This document shows positions 1 to 8,639 of a stretch of 64,000 bases of DNA, one piece after another (position 1 is the first letter of the stretch; every line of letters begins with the position of its first letter). The DNA lies in assembly GCF_044987625.1 (NCBI RefSeq), contig NZ_JBJDSB010000002.1:372001-436000 (forward strand), read 5' to 3'. The stretch comes from Desulfobaculum sp044987625 (GTDB taxonomy: Bacteria; Desulfobacterota; Desulfovibrionia; Desulfovibrionales; Desulfovibrionaceae). The position numbers and the translations under genes were made by a program. The notes beneath the pieces were generated by a model that saw only the letters and a program-made list of their open reading frames with translations, did no database searches and was not told where the DNA came from.

Positions 1-192
1 AACACGCTGTTCCCCGGCGAGCCGGAGCGCCTGACCCGCTTCAAGACCCGCATTACCAAGTCCCTGTACCCGGGCTGCACGATCAAGACCCAGATGTGGA
101 AGTGGGACGACAATTCCATCCACTTCCGTGTGATTGACGCCGACAACCCCGAGATCGCGTACCTGAACTACGCTCTGGCCGAGTGGAAGTAG
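1..192 (+). CDS. MaoC-like dehydratase, C-terminal fragment
   Basis: The frame is open from the first base and stops at TAG 190-192, giving 63 residues of a protein whose start lies outside the window. The text TKSLYPGCTIKTQMWKWDD followed by IHFRVIDADN resembles the C-terminal strands of MaoC/hot-dog-fold (R)-enoyl-CoA hydratases, where a 'YPG-T-TEMW' pattern is typical. Such enzymes hydrate enoyl-CoA thioesters. It is followed on the same strand by fixA and fixB, which fits an acyl-CoA pathway. The catalytic Asp/His motif would lie upstream and cannot be seen, so only the family is suggested. Confidence 0.6.
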   Translation, partial: NTLFPGEPERLTRFKTRITKSLYPGCTIKTQMWKWDDNSIHFRVIDADNPEIAYLNYALAEWK

Positions 193-297
193 GGCGCTGA
201 GCTTTTTACTGCTTCCGGGGCACTGCTCCGGGGCCGTCAGGGGGCGGCGCGCGTCGCTCCCTGACACAAAAAGTATACGAGACAGATTGGAGAAAGC

Positions 298-1071
298 ATG
301 AAGATCATCGTTGGATGCAAATTGGTTCCTGAAGAGCAGGACATCGCTGTCAACAAGGACGGCAGCCTCGACACCAGCAAGGCCGCTCCCAAGATCAGCC
401 AGTTCGACCTCAACGCCGTGCAGGCCGCTGTGGACATGAAGGGCGAGATTGAGGGCACCACCGTCACCGCCCTGAGCGTTGGCGGCAAGGAGCTGGAAAA
501 CACCAAGGCCCGCAAGGACATCCTGTCCCGCGGTATGGACGAACTCACCGCCGTCATCGACGAAGGCTTCAAGGGCGCTCTGCCGCACAAGACGGCCGCC
601 GTCATGGCCGCTGCCGCCGAAAAGGTCGGCTACGACCTCATCCTCTGCGGCGACGGCTCCGGCGACCTGTACGCCCAGCAGGTTGGCGTGCGCCTTGGCG
701 CACAGCTGGACGTGCCCACCGTCAGCGGCGTGAGCAAGATTGTCTCCGCTGAGGAAGGCAAGCTCACGGTTGAGCGCGCTCTGGAAGACGAAGTGGAAGT
801 GCTGGAAATCGCTCTTCCCGCCGTTGTTTCCGTCACCGCCGACATCAACGTTCCCGCCATTCCGGGCATGAAGGCTATCCTTCAGGCCGCCAAGAAGCCC
901 GTGAACGTGCTCACCGCCGACGAACTCGGCCTTGGCGAGCAGTCCGAGCTTGTGGAGTCCGTCTCCGTGCAGGCGCCCAAGCAGAAGGAACGGAAGAAGA
1001 TCATCATCGAAGGCGATGGCGAAGATCAGATCGCTGAATTCGTCGGCAACCTCCGCAAAGTCATCAACTAA
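298..1071 (+). CDS. fixA: FixA / electron transfer flavoprotein beta subunit
   Basis: 257 residues, the usual FixA length. It begins MKIIVGCKLVPEEQDIAVN and carries the ETF-beta signatures: ALSVGGKELENTKARKDILSRG-type text early, then LILCGDGSGDLYAQQVGVRL and a central VERALEDEVEVLEI strand. A GGAG lies about 6 nt before the ATG. FixA and FixB form an FAD-binding heterodimer that passes electrons to FixC/FixX. In nitrogen fixers and electron-bifurcating systems the complex couples NADH oxidation to quinone and ferredoxin reduction. fixB follows 12 nt downstream. The subfamily (FixA rather than a generic EtfB) is supported by fixC and fixX genes in the same window. Confidence 0.88.
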   Translation: MKIIVGCKLVPEEQDIAVNKDGSLDTSKAAPKISQFDLNAVQAAVDMKGEIEGTTVTALSVGGKELENTKARKDILSRGMDELTAVIDEGFKGALPHKTAAVMAAAAEKVGYDLILCGDGSGDLYAQQVGVRLGAQLDVPTVSGVSKIVSAEEGKLTVERALEDEVEVLEIALPAVVSVTADINVPAIPGMKAILQAAKKPVNVLTADELGLGEQSELVESVSVQAPKQKERKKIIIEGDGEDQIAEFVGNLRKVIN

Positions 1072-1083
1072 ACGGGGAAGAAA

Positions 1084-2031
1084 ATGAGCAAACTTTCCAA
1101 CGTATGGGTATTCAGTGATGCGGCTTCCCGTCTGGCCGAAGTGATCGCCGGCGGCGCCGAACTTGGTGAAAAGGTCTCCGCATTCGTCCTCGGTTCCCAG
1201 GACGACGTGGCCAAGGCTTTCGCCCTTGGCGCCAGCGCCGTGTACCACCTTGGCGACAAGGACTCCGCAAGCATCGTCGAGGACTACGCCGACACCATGG
1301 CCAAGGTCATCGCCGAGGGTGAAACCCCGGCAATGGTCCTGCTGCCCGCTACCCGCCGCTGCAAGGGCCTTGCCTCCAAGCTGGGCGTGAAGCTGAACGC
1401 CGGCGTGCTGACCGAGGCCGCCGACATCGAAGCCGGCGCCGAAGGCGTGTCCGGCAAGCACATGGTCTACGGCGGTCTGGCCCTTGGCGAAGAGAAGGTG
1501 ACCTCCGCCGTCTCCATCGTCGTGGTTGCCAGCGGCGTGTTCGCTGGCGGCGAGGCCGACGCCTCCAAGACCGGCGAAGCCGTTTCCGTGGACTTCGTGG
1601 AGCCTAAATGCGCTGTGAAGTGCGTTGAGCGCCGCGCCAAGGAAGGCAGCAGCGTCGACCTGAACCGCGCCAAGCGCGTGGTGGGTATCGGCCGCGGCAT
1701 TGCCAAGCAGGAAGACATCGCCATCGCCGAACAGCTGTGCTCCGCCATTGAGGCCGAGCTGGGCTGCTCCCGTCCCATCGCCGAAGGCGAAAAGTGGATG
1801 GAGCACGAGCGCTACATCGGCATCTCCGGCGTTATGCCCAAGCCTGAAGTGTACCTCGCTCTGGGCATCTCCGGCCAGATTCAGCACATGGTTGGCGCCA
1901 ACGGCGCACAGACCATCGTGGCCGTGAACAAGGACAAGAACGCCCCCATCTTCCAGTTCGCCGACTACGGCATCGTCGGCGACATCTACAAGGTCATGCC
2001 CGCGCTGACCGAAGCTTTCAAAGGCGAGTAG
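1084..2031 (+). CDS. fixB: FixB / electron transfer flavoprotein alpha subunit
   Basis: 315 residues. The C-terminal third contains the conserved ETF-alpha FAD-binding block, seen as ALGISGQIQHMVGANGAQTI and then AVNKDKNAPIFQFADYGIVG. The N-terminal half is the less conserved domain that packs on FixA. Start ATG 1084 has GGGGAAG a few bases upstream. It is the last gene before a strong terminator, so the MaoC-like gene, fixA and fixB look like one transcript. Known role: it binds the diffusible FAD and shuttles electrons to the FixC quinone oxidoreductase. Confidence 0.9.
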   Translation: MSKLSNVWVFSDAASRLAEVIAGGAELGEKVSAFVLGSQDDVAKAFALGASAVYHLGDKDSASIVEDYADTMAKVIAEGETPAMVLLPATRRCKGLASKLGVKLNAGVLTEAADIEAGAEGVSGKHMVYGGLALGEEKVTSAVSIVVVASGVFAGGEADASKTGEAVSVDFVEPKCAVKCVERRAKEGSSVDLNRAKRVVGIGRGIAKQEDIAIAEQLCSAIEAELGCSRPIAEGEKWMEHERYIGISGVMPKPEVYLALGISGQIQHMVGANGAQTIVAVNKDKNAPIFQFADYGIVGDIYKVMPALTEAFKGE

Positions 2032-2047
2032 ACATCTGGGACTCCGG

Positions 2048-2078
2048 GCGGGGCCGCACTGCTGTGCGGCCCCGCTTT
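2048..2078 (+). terminator. Rho-independent terminator after fixB
   Basis: A perfect 12-bp stem (2048-2059 with 2064-2075, arm GCGGGGCCGCAC) with a 4-nt loop, followed by TTT. It separates fixAB from the symporter and fixCX genes. Confidence 0.8.
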
Positions 2079-2718
2079 CAGGGGGCGCATGGTGGGTTGG
2101 CGCAGTAATGCGCCGCATGGGGTGTGAATGTTTTGCCTGATGCACTGATGCTGCATAGCGCGGCGCGGTGGCGGGGCGCTGCTGTAACGGGCGTATCTCG
2201 CGGGCCATTTTGAGGCCGCGGAAGTGTTCTTTGAATATATGACGATGCGTATTGGGTTTTTGAAGGCGCTGTTTTCGTTTTACACGGCGCGCCGCAGGGC
2301 TTATCCCCGACTTCGACGCTCAGGCTTGGCCTTGGCCCTTGTCTGTGACCTCCGCCAGAATTCCACGCCGCTTCCTCGTCATCCGTCGCCCCGCGCTCCA
2401 TCCGCTGTACGCTGTGGTGCTCCATCCGTCCCGGCAAGGCCCTGTGCTTTGTTGGCTCCGATGCAGAACCACATTGTCCCGGTATCCTGTTGAAAGGGCG
2501 CCGCGGTCTGCACTCCTTGGCAGGCCGCGGCACGCTCTTGCTTCATTCGGCAGGACAGTGCGTTTCGACAAACCAAATGCCTCTTTTGTGTGGTCTTCCG
2601 TCCGCCAAGACTGCTTGCGGACGTTGTGGGGGATAGTGTTTGTCTTCCAAGGTTTCCGGGACACGGCAAGCGATGTGTGTGGTGCTTGCCATGAGGGGCT
2701 GGGAAACAGGAGGTACCT
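2079..2718. other. 640-bp spacer without a convincing gene
   Basis: Several frames are open here on both strands, but their translations are arginine/proline-rich, match no family I recognise and lack good ribosome sites. The one structural feature is an inverted repeat GGCAAGC (2665-2671) / GCTTGCC (2684-2690), 12 nt apart and 28 nt before the next start codon. It could be an operator or a small hairpin. No tRNA or recognised riboswitch was seen. Confidence 0.5.
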
Positions 2719-2838
2719 ATGGGTGAAATACTTTTTTCCTTATTTATCGGGGGGTGCTTGATCGCTGTTGGCGTCTACATGAATGTGACGCTCCACAGGG
2801 AGCAGAGACGAAGCAGGCTTGATAACGACAACGTGTAA
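2719..2838 (+). CDS. 39-residue membrane peptide, probable symporter accessory protein
   Basis: ATG 2719 is preceded by AGGAGGT, an almost ideal ribosome site. The frame encodes one hydrophobic helix (about residues 3-21, FSLFIGGCLIAVGVYMNVTL) followed by a charged tail HREQRRSRLDNDNV, then TAA. The next gene, a sodium:solute symporter, begins 17 nt later. Short one-helix peptides encoded just upstream of SSS-family symporters have been annotated as symporter small accessory proteins; I place it there by size, topology and position, not by a computed match. Confidence 0.7.
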   Translation: MGEILFSLFIGGCLIAVGVYMNVTLHREQRRSRLDNDNV

Positions 2839-2855
2839 CAATCAGGAGAAACGCT

Positions 2856-4478
2856 GTGGATGTGTATACAATAGGCGTTCTGCTGAGCGTTGTTGTCTAT
2901 ATGATAGTCGGCACCTATGCCGGCCTCAAAGTCAAGAATGTTGAGGACTATTACGTCTGTGGCAGAAATGCCCCGACCATTTTAATCACCGGGACGCTGT
3001 TTGCGTCCATGCTGAGCACCAACGGATTTATGGGTGATACCGCCTACTGCTACGGCGGCAATATTACCACCATGATTCTCATCAACACGCTGTGCGCGTG
3101 TGGGTACGTGCTCGGCGCGCTGCTGTTTGGGCGCTATATCCGCCGCGCCCGTGTCCGGACCATGCCCTCGTATTTCGGCTACCGCTTCAACAGCACGCGC
3201 ATCCGCCGTTTTGCAGGCGTGACCACCGTTGTTTCGCTGACGGCCTATCTTTTGAGCGTGATTCAGGGCACCGGCATCCTTATGCAGACAATGACCGGGC
3301 TTGATCGGGGCGTGTGCCTCTTGATCGCTTGGGTCTGCATCACCCTGTTCACGTTCTACTCCGGGTCCCGAGGGGTCATCCTGACGGATACCATCATGTT
3401 TATTTTCTTTCTGGGTGCCACCATCATCGCCGGGCCGTACGTCTTTGACGCGGCAGGCGGGCTGGGTGACCTGCTGGTCACCTTGGCGCAGAACCCGAAC
3501 ACGCCCCAAGGCATGCTGGATTACCACGGCAATGTGGGCGGCGGGTCGGTCACGGATATTATGTTCTACGCCGTGACCATGGGCATTGTGTGGATGGTCG
3601 CCGTGGGCGTGAGTCCGTGGCAGGCAGGGCGCAACCTCATGGCAAAGAACGAGCACGTGACGTTTCGTTCCGGAGCCATGGCCGCTGTGCTGACCATCGT
3701 CTTTTCGCTGTATCTCTACCTTATCGCGGTGAGCGTCATCCCCTTGCATCCGGGTATGGCGGAGCCGGAGCGCGTCATCATCTGGGCCGCCTATGAAGTG
3801 ATGCCCAAGCTGGTGGGCGTTGTGATGCTGACGGGCATCATGGCCGCCGGGCTGTCCTCGGCTTCTACGTTCCTTTCCGTGGTGAGCTTCAGCCTGACCA
3901 GCGACGTGTGCAACATGTCCTTCAAGGACGACCGCAGTCAGCTGATGTGGACGCGCATCATTGTGCTGCTGGTGGGCCTTCTTGCCCTTGGGCTGGCGTA
4001 TTTGAACCTGTCGAGCATCCGCATCATCACATGGTTTGCCAGCACCATTATTGCGGCGTCGTGGGGCTATGTGGCCTTTGCCAGTGTGTGGAGCAAGTCC
4101 CTGACCGAGCGCGGGGCCTTCCTCGCCATGGTGGGCGGGTTCTTTGGCTACTTCATCGCCAAGTGCCTGAAGGAGTTTGCCGGGCTGCCCCTTGAGAATC
4201 TGTTCGGCCCGTTCTTCATCGGCGTGGCTGTTAGTGTGATTCTGGGCATCCTTGGCTCGCGGGGCCAGCGGCGCAGCGCGGAAGAGGTGGCTTTTCTGCA
4301 AAAGCTGCACACCATGCCGCGCGCCGAGCAAAAGGCCAGCGATTACCGCCGCGACAGAATGTACGGCTGGTTCATGATTGGAACCGGAGTCGCGGTGTCG
4401 GCGCTTCTCATCGTGTACTGGGCTGTGCCCTACAACGCGCTCCTTGGGCGCGACGTCACGGCAATGCTGCCGTTTTAG
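2856..4478 (+). CDS. Sodium:solute symporter (SSS family)
   Basis: 540 residues starting at GTG 2856, with AGGAG 7 nt upstream. It has an SSS-type architecture of about 13-14 hydrophobic segments. Family text includes VEDYYVCGRNAPTILITGTL near the N terminus, GSRGVILTDTIMFIFFL in the middle and MAAGLSSASTFLSVVSFSLT around residue 330-350. It would import an organic solute with sodium. The substrate cannot be read from sequence. It lies between fixAB and fixCX and follows the small membrane peptide, so it may supply the compound oxidised through FixABCX. Confidence 0.85.
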   Translation: MDVYTIGVLLSVVVYMIVGTYAGLKVKNVEDYYVCGRNAPTILITGTLFASMLSTNGFMGDTAYCYGGNITTMILINTLCACGYVLGALLFGRYIRRARVRTMPSYFGYRFNSTRIRRFAGVTTVVSLTAYLLSVIQGTGILMQTMTGLDRGVCLLIAWVCITLFTFYSGSRGVILTDTIMFIFFLGATIIAGPYVFDAAGGLGDLLVTLAQNPNTPQGMLDYHGNVGGGSVTDIMFYAVTMGIVWMVAVGVSPWQAGRNLMAKNEHVTFRSGAMAAVLTIVFSLYLYLIAVSVIPLHPGMAEPERVIIWAAYEVMPKLVGVVMLTGIMAAGLSSASTFLSVVSFSLTSDVCNMSFKDDRSQLMWTRIIVLLVGLLALGLAYLNLSSIRIITWFASTIIAASWGYVAFASVWSKSLTERGAFLAMVGGFFGYFIAKCLKEFAGLPLENLFGPFFIGVAVSVILGILGSRGQRRSAEEVAFLQKLHTMPRAEQKASDYRRDRMYGWFMIGTGVAVSALLIVYWAVPYNALLGRDVTAMLPF

Positions 4479-4605
4479 CACGTGAACAAAGCGGATTCGT
4501 CCGCTTGGAATAGAAACATGAGGGAAGGCTCCCGCCCCCGCGGGAGCTGAACAAGGCGTAACCAACAAACATTTCTTCGGCTCCGCGCCGTACAAGAGGT
4601 GAATT

Positions 4606-5892
4606 ATGTCGGAAGACAAGTTTGACGCTATAATAGTAGGTGCTGGCCTTGCTGGGTGTACCAGCGCCTACTTGCTGGCTCAGGCCGGTTTGGAAACACT
4701 GGTCATTGAGCGCGGCAACTTCCCCGGCGCAAAGAATATGACCGGTGGCAGACTCTATGGCCACAGCCTCGAAAAGATTTTCCCCGGCTTTGCCGAGGAG
4801 GCGCCCATCGAGCGCACCATCGTCCACGAGAAGGTCTCCTTCATGGACGAGACGTCCAGCACCACCATGGACTACGCCTGTCCGCAGTCCGAGAATCCGG
4901 CCGAGCGTTCCTACTCCGTGCTGCGTTCCAACTTTGACCAGTGGCTGGCGGGCAAGGCCGAAGAGGCCGGTGCCAGCATCGTCCCCGGCATCCGCGTGGA
5001 CGACCTCATCGTGCGTGAGGGCAAGGTCTGCGGCGTTGTGGCCGCCGGCGAGGAAATGGAAGCCGACGTGGTCATTCTGGCCGACGGCGTGAACTCCATC
5101 CTCGGCGAAAAGCTGGGCATGGTGGACAAGGTGACCCCGCACCACTGCGCAGTGGGCGTGAAGGAAGTTATCGAACTGTCCAAGGAGCAGATTAACGACC
5201 GCTTCGGCTGCGCCGATGGCGAAGGCGCTGCATGGCTGTTTGCCGGTATGCCCTCTGACGGCCACATGGGCGGCGGCTTCCTCTACACCAATGAGGACAC
5301 CATCTCCCTTGGCGTGGTCTTTGGCCTGCACAACATCGAGGCCGCTGGAAAGTCCGTTCCGCAGATGCTGGAGGACTTCAAGAACCATCCCACGGTGAAG
5401 CCCCTCGTCGCGGGCGGCAAGCAGGTGGAATACTCCGCCCACGTCGTGCCCGAAGGCGGACAGGACATGCTGCCCAAGATGGTTGGCGACGGCGTACTCA
5501 TCGCTGGCGACGCCGCTGGCCTGTGCCTGAACGTTGGCTACACCGTGCGCGGCATGGACCTTGCCGTTGCCTCCGGCGAAGCCGCGGCCAAGGCCGTTAT
5601 TGCCGCCAAGGAGAAGGGCGACTTCAGCGAGGCCGGTCTGGGGACCTACACCGCCGAGCTTGGCGAAAGCTTTGTGATGAAGGACCTGGAGCAGTACAAG
5701 AACCTGCCGGGCTTCCTCGACAATCCGCGTATGTTCAACGACTACCCTCAGATGGTCGCTGGCATCATGAAGGACCTCTTCACCATCAACGGTCCTTCCG
5801 CACCGCTTCGCAAGAAGGCTCTGCCGCATCTGAAGAAGGTCGGCTTCCTCAACATGATTAAGGACGGCATCAAAGGAGTGAGAGCGATATGA
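4606..5892 (+). CDS. fixC: FixC-like electron transfer flavoprotein:quinone oxidoreductase
   Basis: 428 residues, the length of FixC. The N terminus is a Rossmann FAD site, DAIIVGAGLAGCTSAYLLAQ (residues 6-25), ending in an acidic-tipped strand LVIERG. A second FAD-contact block, VGDGVLIAGDAAGLCLNVGY, appears near residue 295. The ribosome site is AAGAGGTG before ATG 4606. FixC accepts electrons from FixAB and donates to quinone, with FixX as ferredoxin partner. The gene ends in a 4-bp ATGA overlap with fixX, indicating translational coupling. Confidence 0.9.
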   Translation: MSEDKFDAIIVGAGLAGCTSAYLLAQAGLETLVIERGNFPGAKNMTGGRLYGHSLEKIFPGFAEEAPIERTIVHEKVSFMDETSSTTMDYACPQSENPAERSYSVLRSNFDQWLAGKAEEAGASIVPGIRVDDLIVREGKVCGVVAAGEEMEADVVILADGVNSILGEKLGMVDKVTPHHCAVGVKEVIELSKEQINDRFGCADGEGAAWLFAGMPSDGHMGGGFLYTNEDTISLGVVFGLHNIEAAGKSVPQMLEDFKNHPTVKPLVAGGKQVEYSAHVVPEGGQDMLPKMVGDGVLIAGDAAGLCLNVGYTVRGMDLAVASGEAAAKAVIAAKEKGDFSEAGLGTYTAELGESFVMKDLEQYKNLPGFLDNPRMFNDYPQMVAGIMKDLFTINGPSAPLRKKALPHLKKVGFLNMIKDGIKGVRAI

Positions 5893-6176
5893 AGAATACA
5901 GTCAACGTTGATGTAAAACTCGGCGTGAACAAGTTTTTTGTCGATGAAGGCAACCCGCATATCGAGTTGATTGAGAATCCCGATCCTGCGGAATTCGCCA
6001 AGCTCGAAGCGGCCTGCCCCGCTGGCCTCTACAAGCGTGACGACAGCGGCGCGTTCTTCTTCGACTCTGCCGGCTGTCTGGAATGCGGCACCTGCCGCAT
6101 CCTGTGCGGCAAGACCATCCTGCAGAAGTGGGAATACCCGCAGGGCACCATGGGCGTGGAATTCCGCTTCGGCTAG
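5889..6176 (+). CDS. fixX: FixX ferredoxin-like protein
   Basis: 95 residues, the FixX length. The C-terminal half has one intact 4Fe-4S pattern, GCLECGTCRILCG (C-x2-C-x2-C-x3-C), with another cysteine in the preceding AACPAGLYKRDD segment. The sequence ends PQGTMGVEFRFG, the usual FixX tail. It overlaps fixC by 4 bp and would transfer electrons within the FixABCX complex. Confidence 0.9.
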   Translation: MKNTVNVDVKLGVNKFFVDEGNPHIELIENPDPAEFAKLEAACPAGLYKRDDSGAFFFDSAGCLECGTCRILCGKTILQKWEYPQGTMGVEFRFG

Positions 6177-6261
6177 GACACTTCCCGCAGTGCGCCGAGG
6201 CGGGCCGATACGCCCCCCTTTCGGCCGCGTGATCGGGCGCTGCGGATGACTACAGACTGAG

Positions 6262-6298
6262 GTACCGGCAACGTTTATGCGCGTTGCCGGTACTTTTG
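6262..6298 (+). terminator. Terminator after fixX
   Basis: A 12-bp perfect stem (6262-6273 with 6282-6293, arm GTACCGGCAACG) with an 8-nt loop and then TTTT. It ends the symporter-fixC-fixX transcript. Confidence 0.8.
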
Positions 6299-6300
6299 CA

Positions 6301-6328
6301 TGGCGCGCCGGGTACGGCCGGCGCGCCA
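6301..6328. repeat. Second perfect inverted repeat beside the terminator
   Basis: TGGCGCGCCG (6301-6310) is exactly complementary to 6319-6328 with an 8-nt centre. It has no T-run. It sits between the fixX terminator and the ribosome site of the next gene, so it could be an operator or an mRNA-protecting hairpin for the YhdT/PanF pair. Confidence 0.55.
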
Positions 6329-6352
6329 TGACAGCGCAACGGGAGAGTGAGC

Positions 6353-6664
6353 ATGACGGACAAGGCAGAAGATAAGCGCTACAGGCAGGCCAACCGCGAG
6401 GCCCTGTTGGCCCTTGGCGTGTACGCGCTGTATTTCGTGTGGTGGTACGGGTGCGCTTATGGCCTTGGCGATGGCGACCCCGAGAGCTATTCCTTTATTA
6501 TGGGACTGCCGGAGTGGTTCTTTTATAGCTGTATTGTCGGTTACCCGCTGGTGGTGCTGGCGCTGTGGCTTGTGGTGCGTTTTTGCTTTGAGGATATGCC
6601 GCTGGACGAGGCGGACGCCGAGCCGGGCGACGCCCCCGGCGCAGATGGGAGCACGCCGTCATGA
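6353..6664 (+). CDS. YhdT-family (DUF997) small membrane protein
   Basis: 103 residues from ATG 6353, chosen over GTG 6347 because GGGAG ends 7 nt before it. There are two hydrophobic helices: ALLALGVYALYFVWWYGCAY and WFFYSCIVGYPLVVLALWLV. The first carries the 'YFVWWY' text typical of YhdT/DUF997 proteins. In many bacteria this small protein is encoded immediately before panF, as here, with a 4-bp overlap. It is probably an accessory subunit of that symporter. The C-terminal tail is acidic. Confidence 0.8.
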   Translation: MTDKAEDKRYRQANREALLALGVYALYFVWWYGCAYGLGDGDPESYSFIMGLPEWFFYSCIVGYPLVVLALWLVVRFCFEDMPLDEADAEPGDAPGADGSTPS

Positions 6665-8118
6665 CCGGAAACGCCGTCACCATATTGCCCATGGCGCTGT
6701 ATCTGGCGCTGTCCTTTGCTGTGGCGGTGTGGGGCCGCAAACGCGCCGAGCGTCCGGATTCCGCACAGGGGTTTCTTGAGGATTATTTCATCGGCGGGCG
6801 GTCCATGGGCGGGTTTGTCCTCGCTATGACCATTATCGCCAGCTACACCAGCGCCAGCAGCTTTGTGGGCGGTCCGGGTGTGGCGTACCGCCTTGGCCTG
6901 AGTTGGGTGCTGCTCGCCATGATTCAGGTTCCGGCAACCTTTTTGACCCTTGGCGTGTTGGGCAAGCGCTTTGCCATTATGGCCCGCAAGACGAACGCTG
7001 TGACCCTGACGGATTTTCTGCGCGCAAGGTACCAGAGCGACGCCGTGGTCATCCTGTGCAGTGTGTCGCTTTTGGTGTTCTTCATGGCGGCCATGCTGGC
7101 GCAGTTTATCGGCGGCGCGCGTCTGTTTCAGGCGGTAACGGGCTACCCGTACATTGTCGGTCTGGCGCTGTTTGGCGTGTCCGTGGTGCTGTACACCGCA
7201 GTTGGCGGCTTTCGCGCCGTGGTACTCACCGACGCCATTCAGGGTGTGGTGATGATGGTGGCGGCGGTGGTGGTGCTGTACGCCGTGGTCCACGCGGGCG
7301 GCGGCATGGAGCGGTGCATTGCCGCGCTTCGGGATATTGATCCCGGTCTCGTTACGCCCACAGGTCCTGCCGAGGCCGTGCCCCAGCCGTTTATGCTGTC
7401 CTTTTGGATACTGGTCGGCCTTGGCGTGCTGGGCCTGCCGCAGACCACTCACCGGTGCATGGCCTACCGCGACTCCCGCGCCATGCACGACGCCATGATC
7501 ATCGGTACCCTCATCATTGGATTTATGATTCTGTGCGCACACCTGTCCGGCGCGCTGGGCCGCGCGGTGATTCCCGGACTCCCCGCCGGGGACCTTGCCA
7601 TGCCCACGCTGATGGTGGAACTGCTGTCACCATTTTGGGCCGGAGTGTTCATCGCCGGGCCGCTGGCGGCTATCATGTCCACGGTGGACTCCATGCTCCT
7701 TCTCGCATCGGCGGCCATTGTGAAGGACCTGTACGTCCACTACGGCCTTGGCGGTGACGCCTCGCGCCTGACCTCCGCCAGTCTGAAGCAGAAAAGCCTT
7801 ATGTCCACCGCCGCCATAGGCGTGGTGGTGTTTGTGGCCGCCATCCAGCCGCCGGACCTGCTGGTGTGGATTAACCTGTTCGCCTTTGGCGGGCTGGAGG
7901 CGGTGTTCCTGTGGCCTGTGGTGCTGGGGCTGTACTGGAAGAAGGCCAATGCCGCCGGGGCGGTGGCGTCCATTGTGGTGGGCGTTGGCAGTTTTGTAGC
8001 CCTGACCCTTCTCAAGCCGGACATGGGCGGCATGCACGCCATTGTGCCGACGACGTTTGCCGGGCTTGGGGCGTTCATTGTGGGCACCCGCCTTGGCCGC
8101 GCGCCACAGCAGGCGTAA
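6661..8118 (+). CDS. panF: PanF-like sodium:solute symporter
   Basis: 485 residues with SSS-family topology. PanF-like features are GRSMGGFVLAMTIIASYTSA and SSFVGGPGVAYRLGLSWVLL near the N terminus, VGLGVLGLPQTTHRCMAYRD around residue 250, and PLAAIMSTVDSMLLLASAAI around residue 340. Together with the preceding YhdT-like gene this points to sodium/pantothenate symport, but SSS substrates are easily mis-assigned. It overlaps yhdT by 4 bp and is followed by a strong terminator. Confidence 0.75.
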   Translation: MTGNAVTILPMALYLALSFAVAVWGRKRAERPDSAQGFLEDYFIGGRSMGGFVLAMTIIASYTSASSFVGGPGVAYRLGLSWVLLAMIQVPATFLTLGVLGKRFAIMARKTNAVTLTDFLRARYQSDAVVILCSVSLLVFFMAAMLAQFIGGARLFQAVTGYPYIVGLALFGVSVVLYTAVGGFRAVVLTDAIQGVVMMVAAVVVLYAVVHAGGGMERCIAALRDIDPGLVTPTGPAEAVPQPFMLSFWILVGLGVLGLPQTTHRCMAYRDSRAMHDAMIIGTLIIGFMILCAHLSGALGRAVIPGLPAGDLAMPTLMVELLSPFWAGVFIAGPLAAIMSTVDSMLLLASAAIVKDLYVHYGLGGDASRLTSASLKQKSLMSTAAIGVVVFVAAIQPPDLLVWINLFAFGGLEAVFLWPVVLGLYWKKANAAGAVASIVVGVGSFVALTLLKPDMGGMHAIVPTTFAGLGAFIVGTRLGRAPQQA

Positions 8119-8183
8119 CGCGCCTGTTTTGGGGTCAAAGCGGCAGCGCGTCTTAGGGCGCAGGTTGGAGACGACTGTGAGCA

Positions 8184-8213
8184 GGGACGCACCGGAAGGT
8201 GCGTCCCTTTTTT
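8184..8213 (+). terminator. Terminator after panF-like gene
   Basis: A 10-bp stem GGGACGCACC (8184-8193) with its complement at 8198-8207, a GGAA tetraloop, then a run of T. Confidence 0.88.
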
Positions 8214-8336
8214 GTGTGGGACGGAGAGTCGGCGGCATGCGCCGGGGAACGCTGAGTGGGTGGGCGGGAGCGGCTCTGGTGGTGGCACGGAAAGGTGCGA
8301 GGAGAGAGCAGAGCAGAGCGAGGAGCAGGCGCGGCG

Positions 8337-8627
8337 CTACATGTTGGAGAAGGGGCGCTGGAGGAAGTCGCGTTCTTCCATGGTCAGCAGGGCGCAGAGG
8401 TTGTGCCGCATGCGGTAGTGCGCCCGCATATTCTGGTGCACTTCCTGCGCGGTGCCGGAAAAGGAATCCGCAATGCTGGCCTCGGCCTGCTGCTTCCACT
8501 GGGACACAAGGCGCGGGTAGATGCCGTATTTGCTGGCCAGCTCGCTGACGCTCAGCGAACCGGACAGCGCCTCAAGGGCTACCTGTGTCTTAAATTCTGC
8601 CGTGAAACGGTGCTTTTCGCATGACAT
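8337..8627 (-). CDS. Orphan IS3-type transposase OrfA (HTH protein)
   Basis: 96 residues beginning MSCEKHRFTAEFKTQVALEA and continuing LSVSELASKYGIYPRLVSQW. This is the helix-turn-helix of IS3/IS911 OrfA proteins, where the 'FKxxVALEAL' and 'W' positions are conserved. OrfA alone binds element ends. No OrfB integrase core follows on either strand and I see no terminal inverted repeats, so this is either the relic of an insertion sequence or a solo DNA-binding protein. Confidence 0.75.
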   Translation of the reverse strand: MSCEKHRFTAEFKTQVALEALSGSLSVSELASKYGIYPRLVSQWKQQAEASIADSFSGTAQEVHQNMRAHYRMRHNLCALLTMEERDFLQRPFSNM

Positions 8628-8639
8628 GGCTCAGGGTCC

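Noticed and set aside
2224..2761. Overlapping short frames in the spacer before the symporter
   Set aside because: No ribosome sites, no conserved protein text, and the last one conflicts with the well-supported 39-residue peptide.
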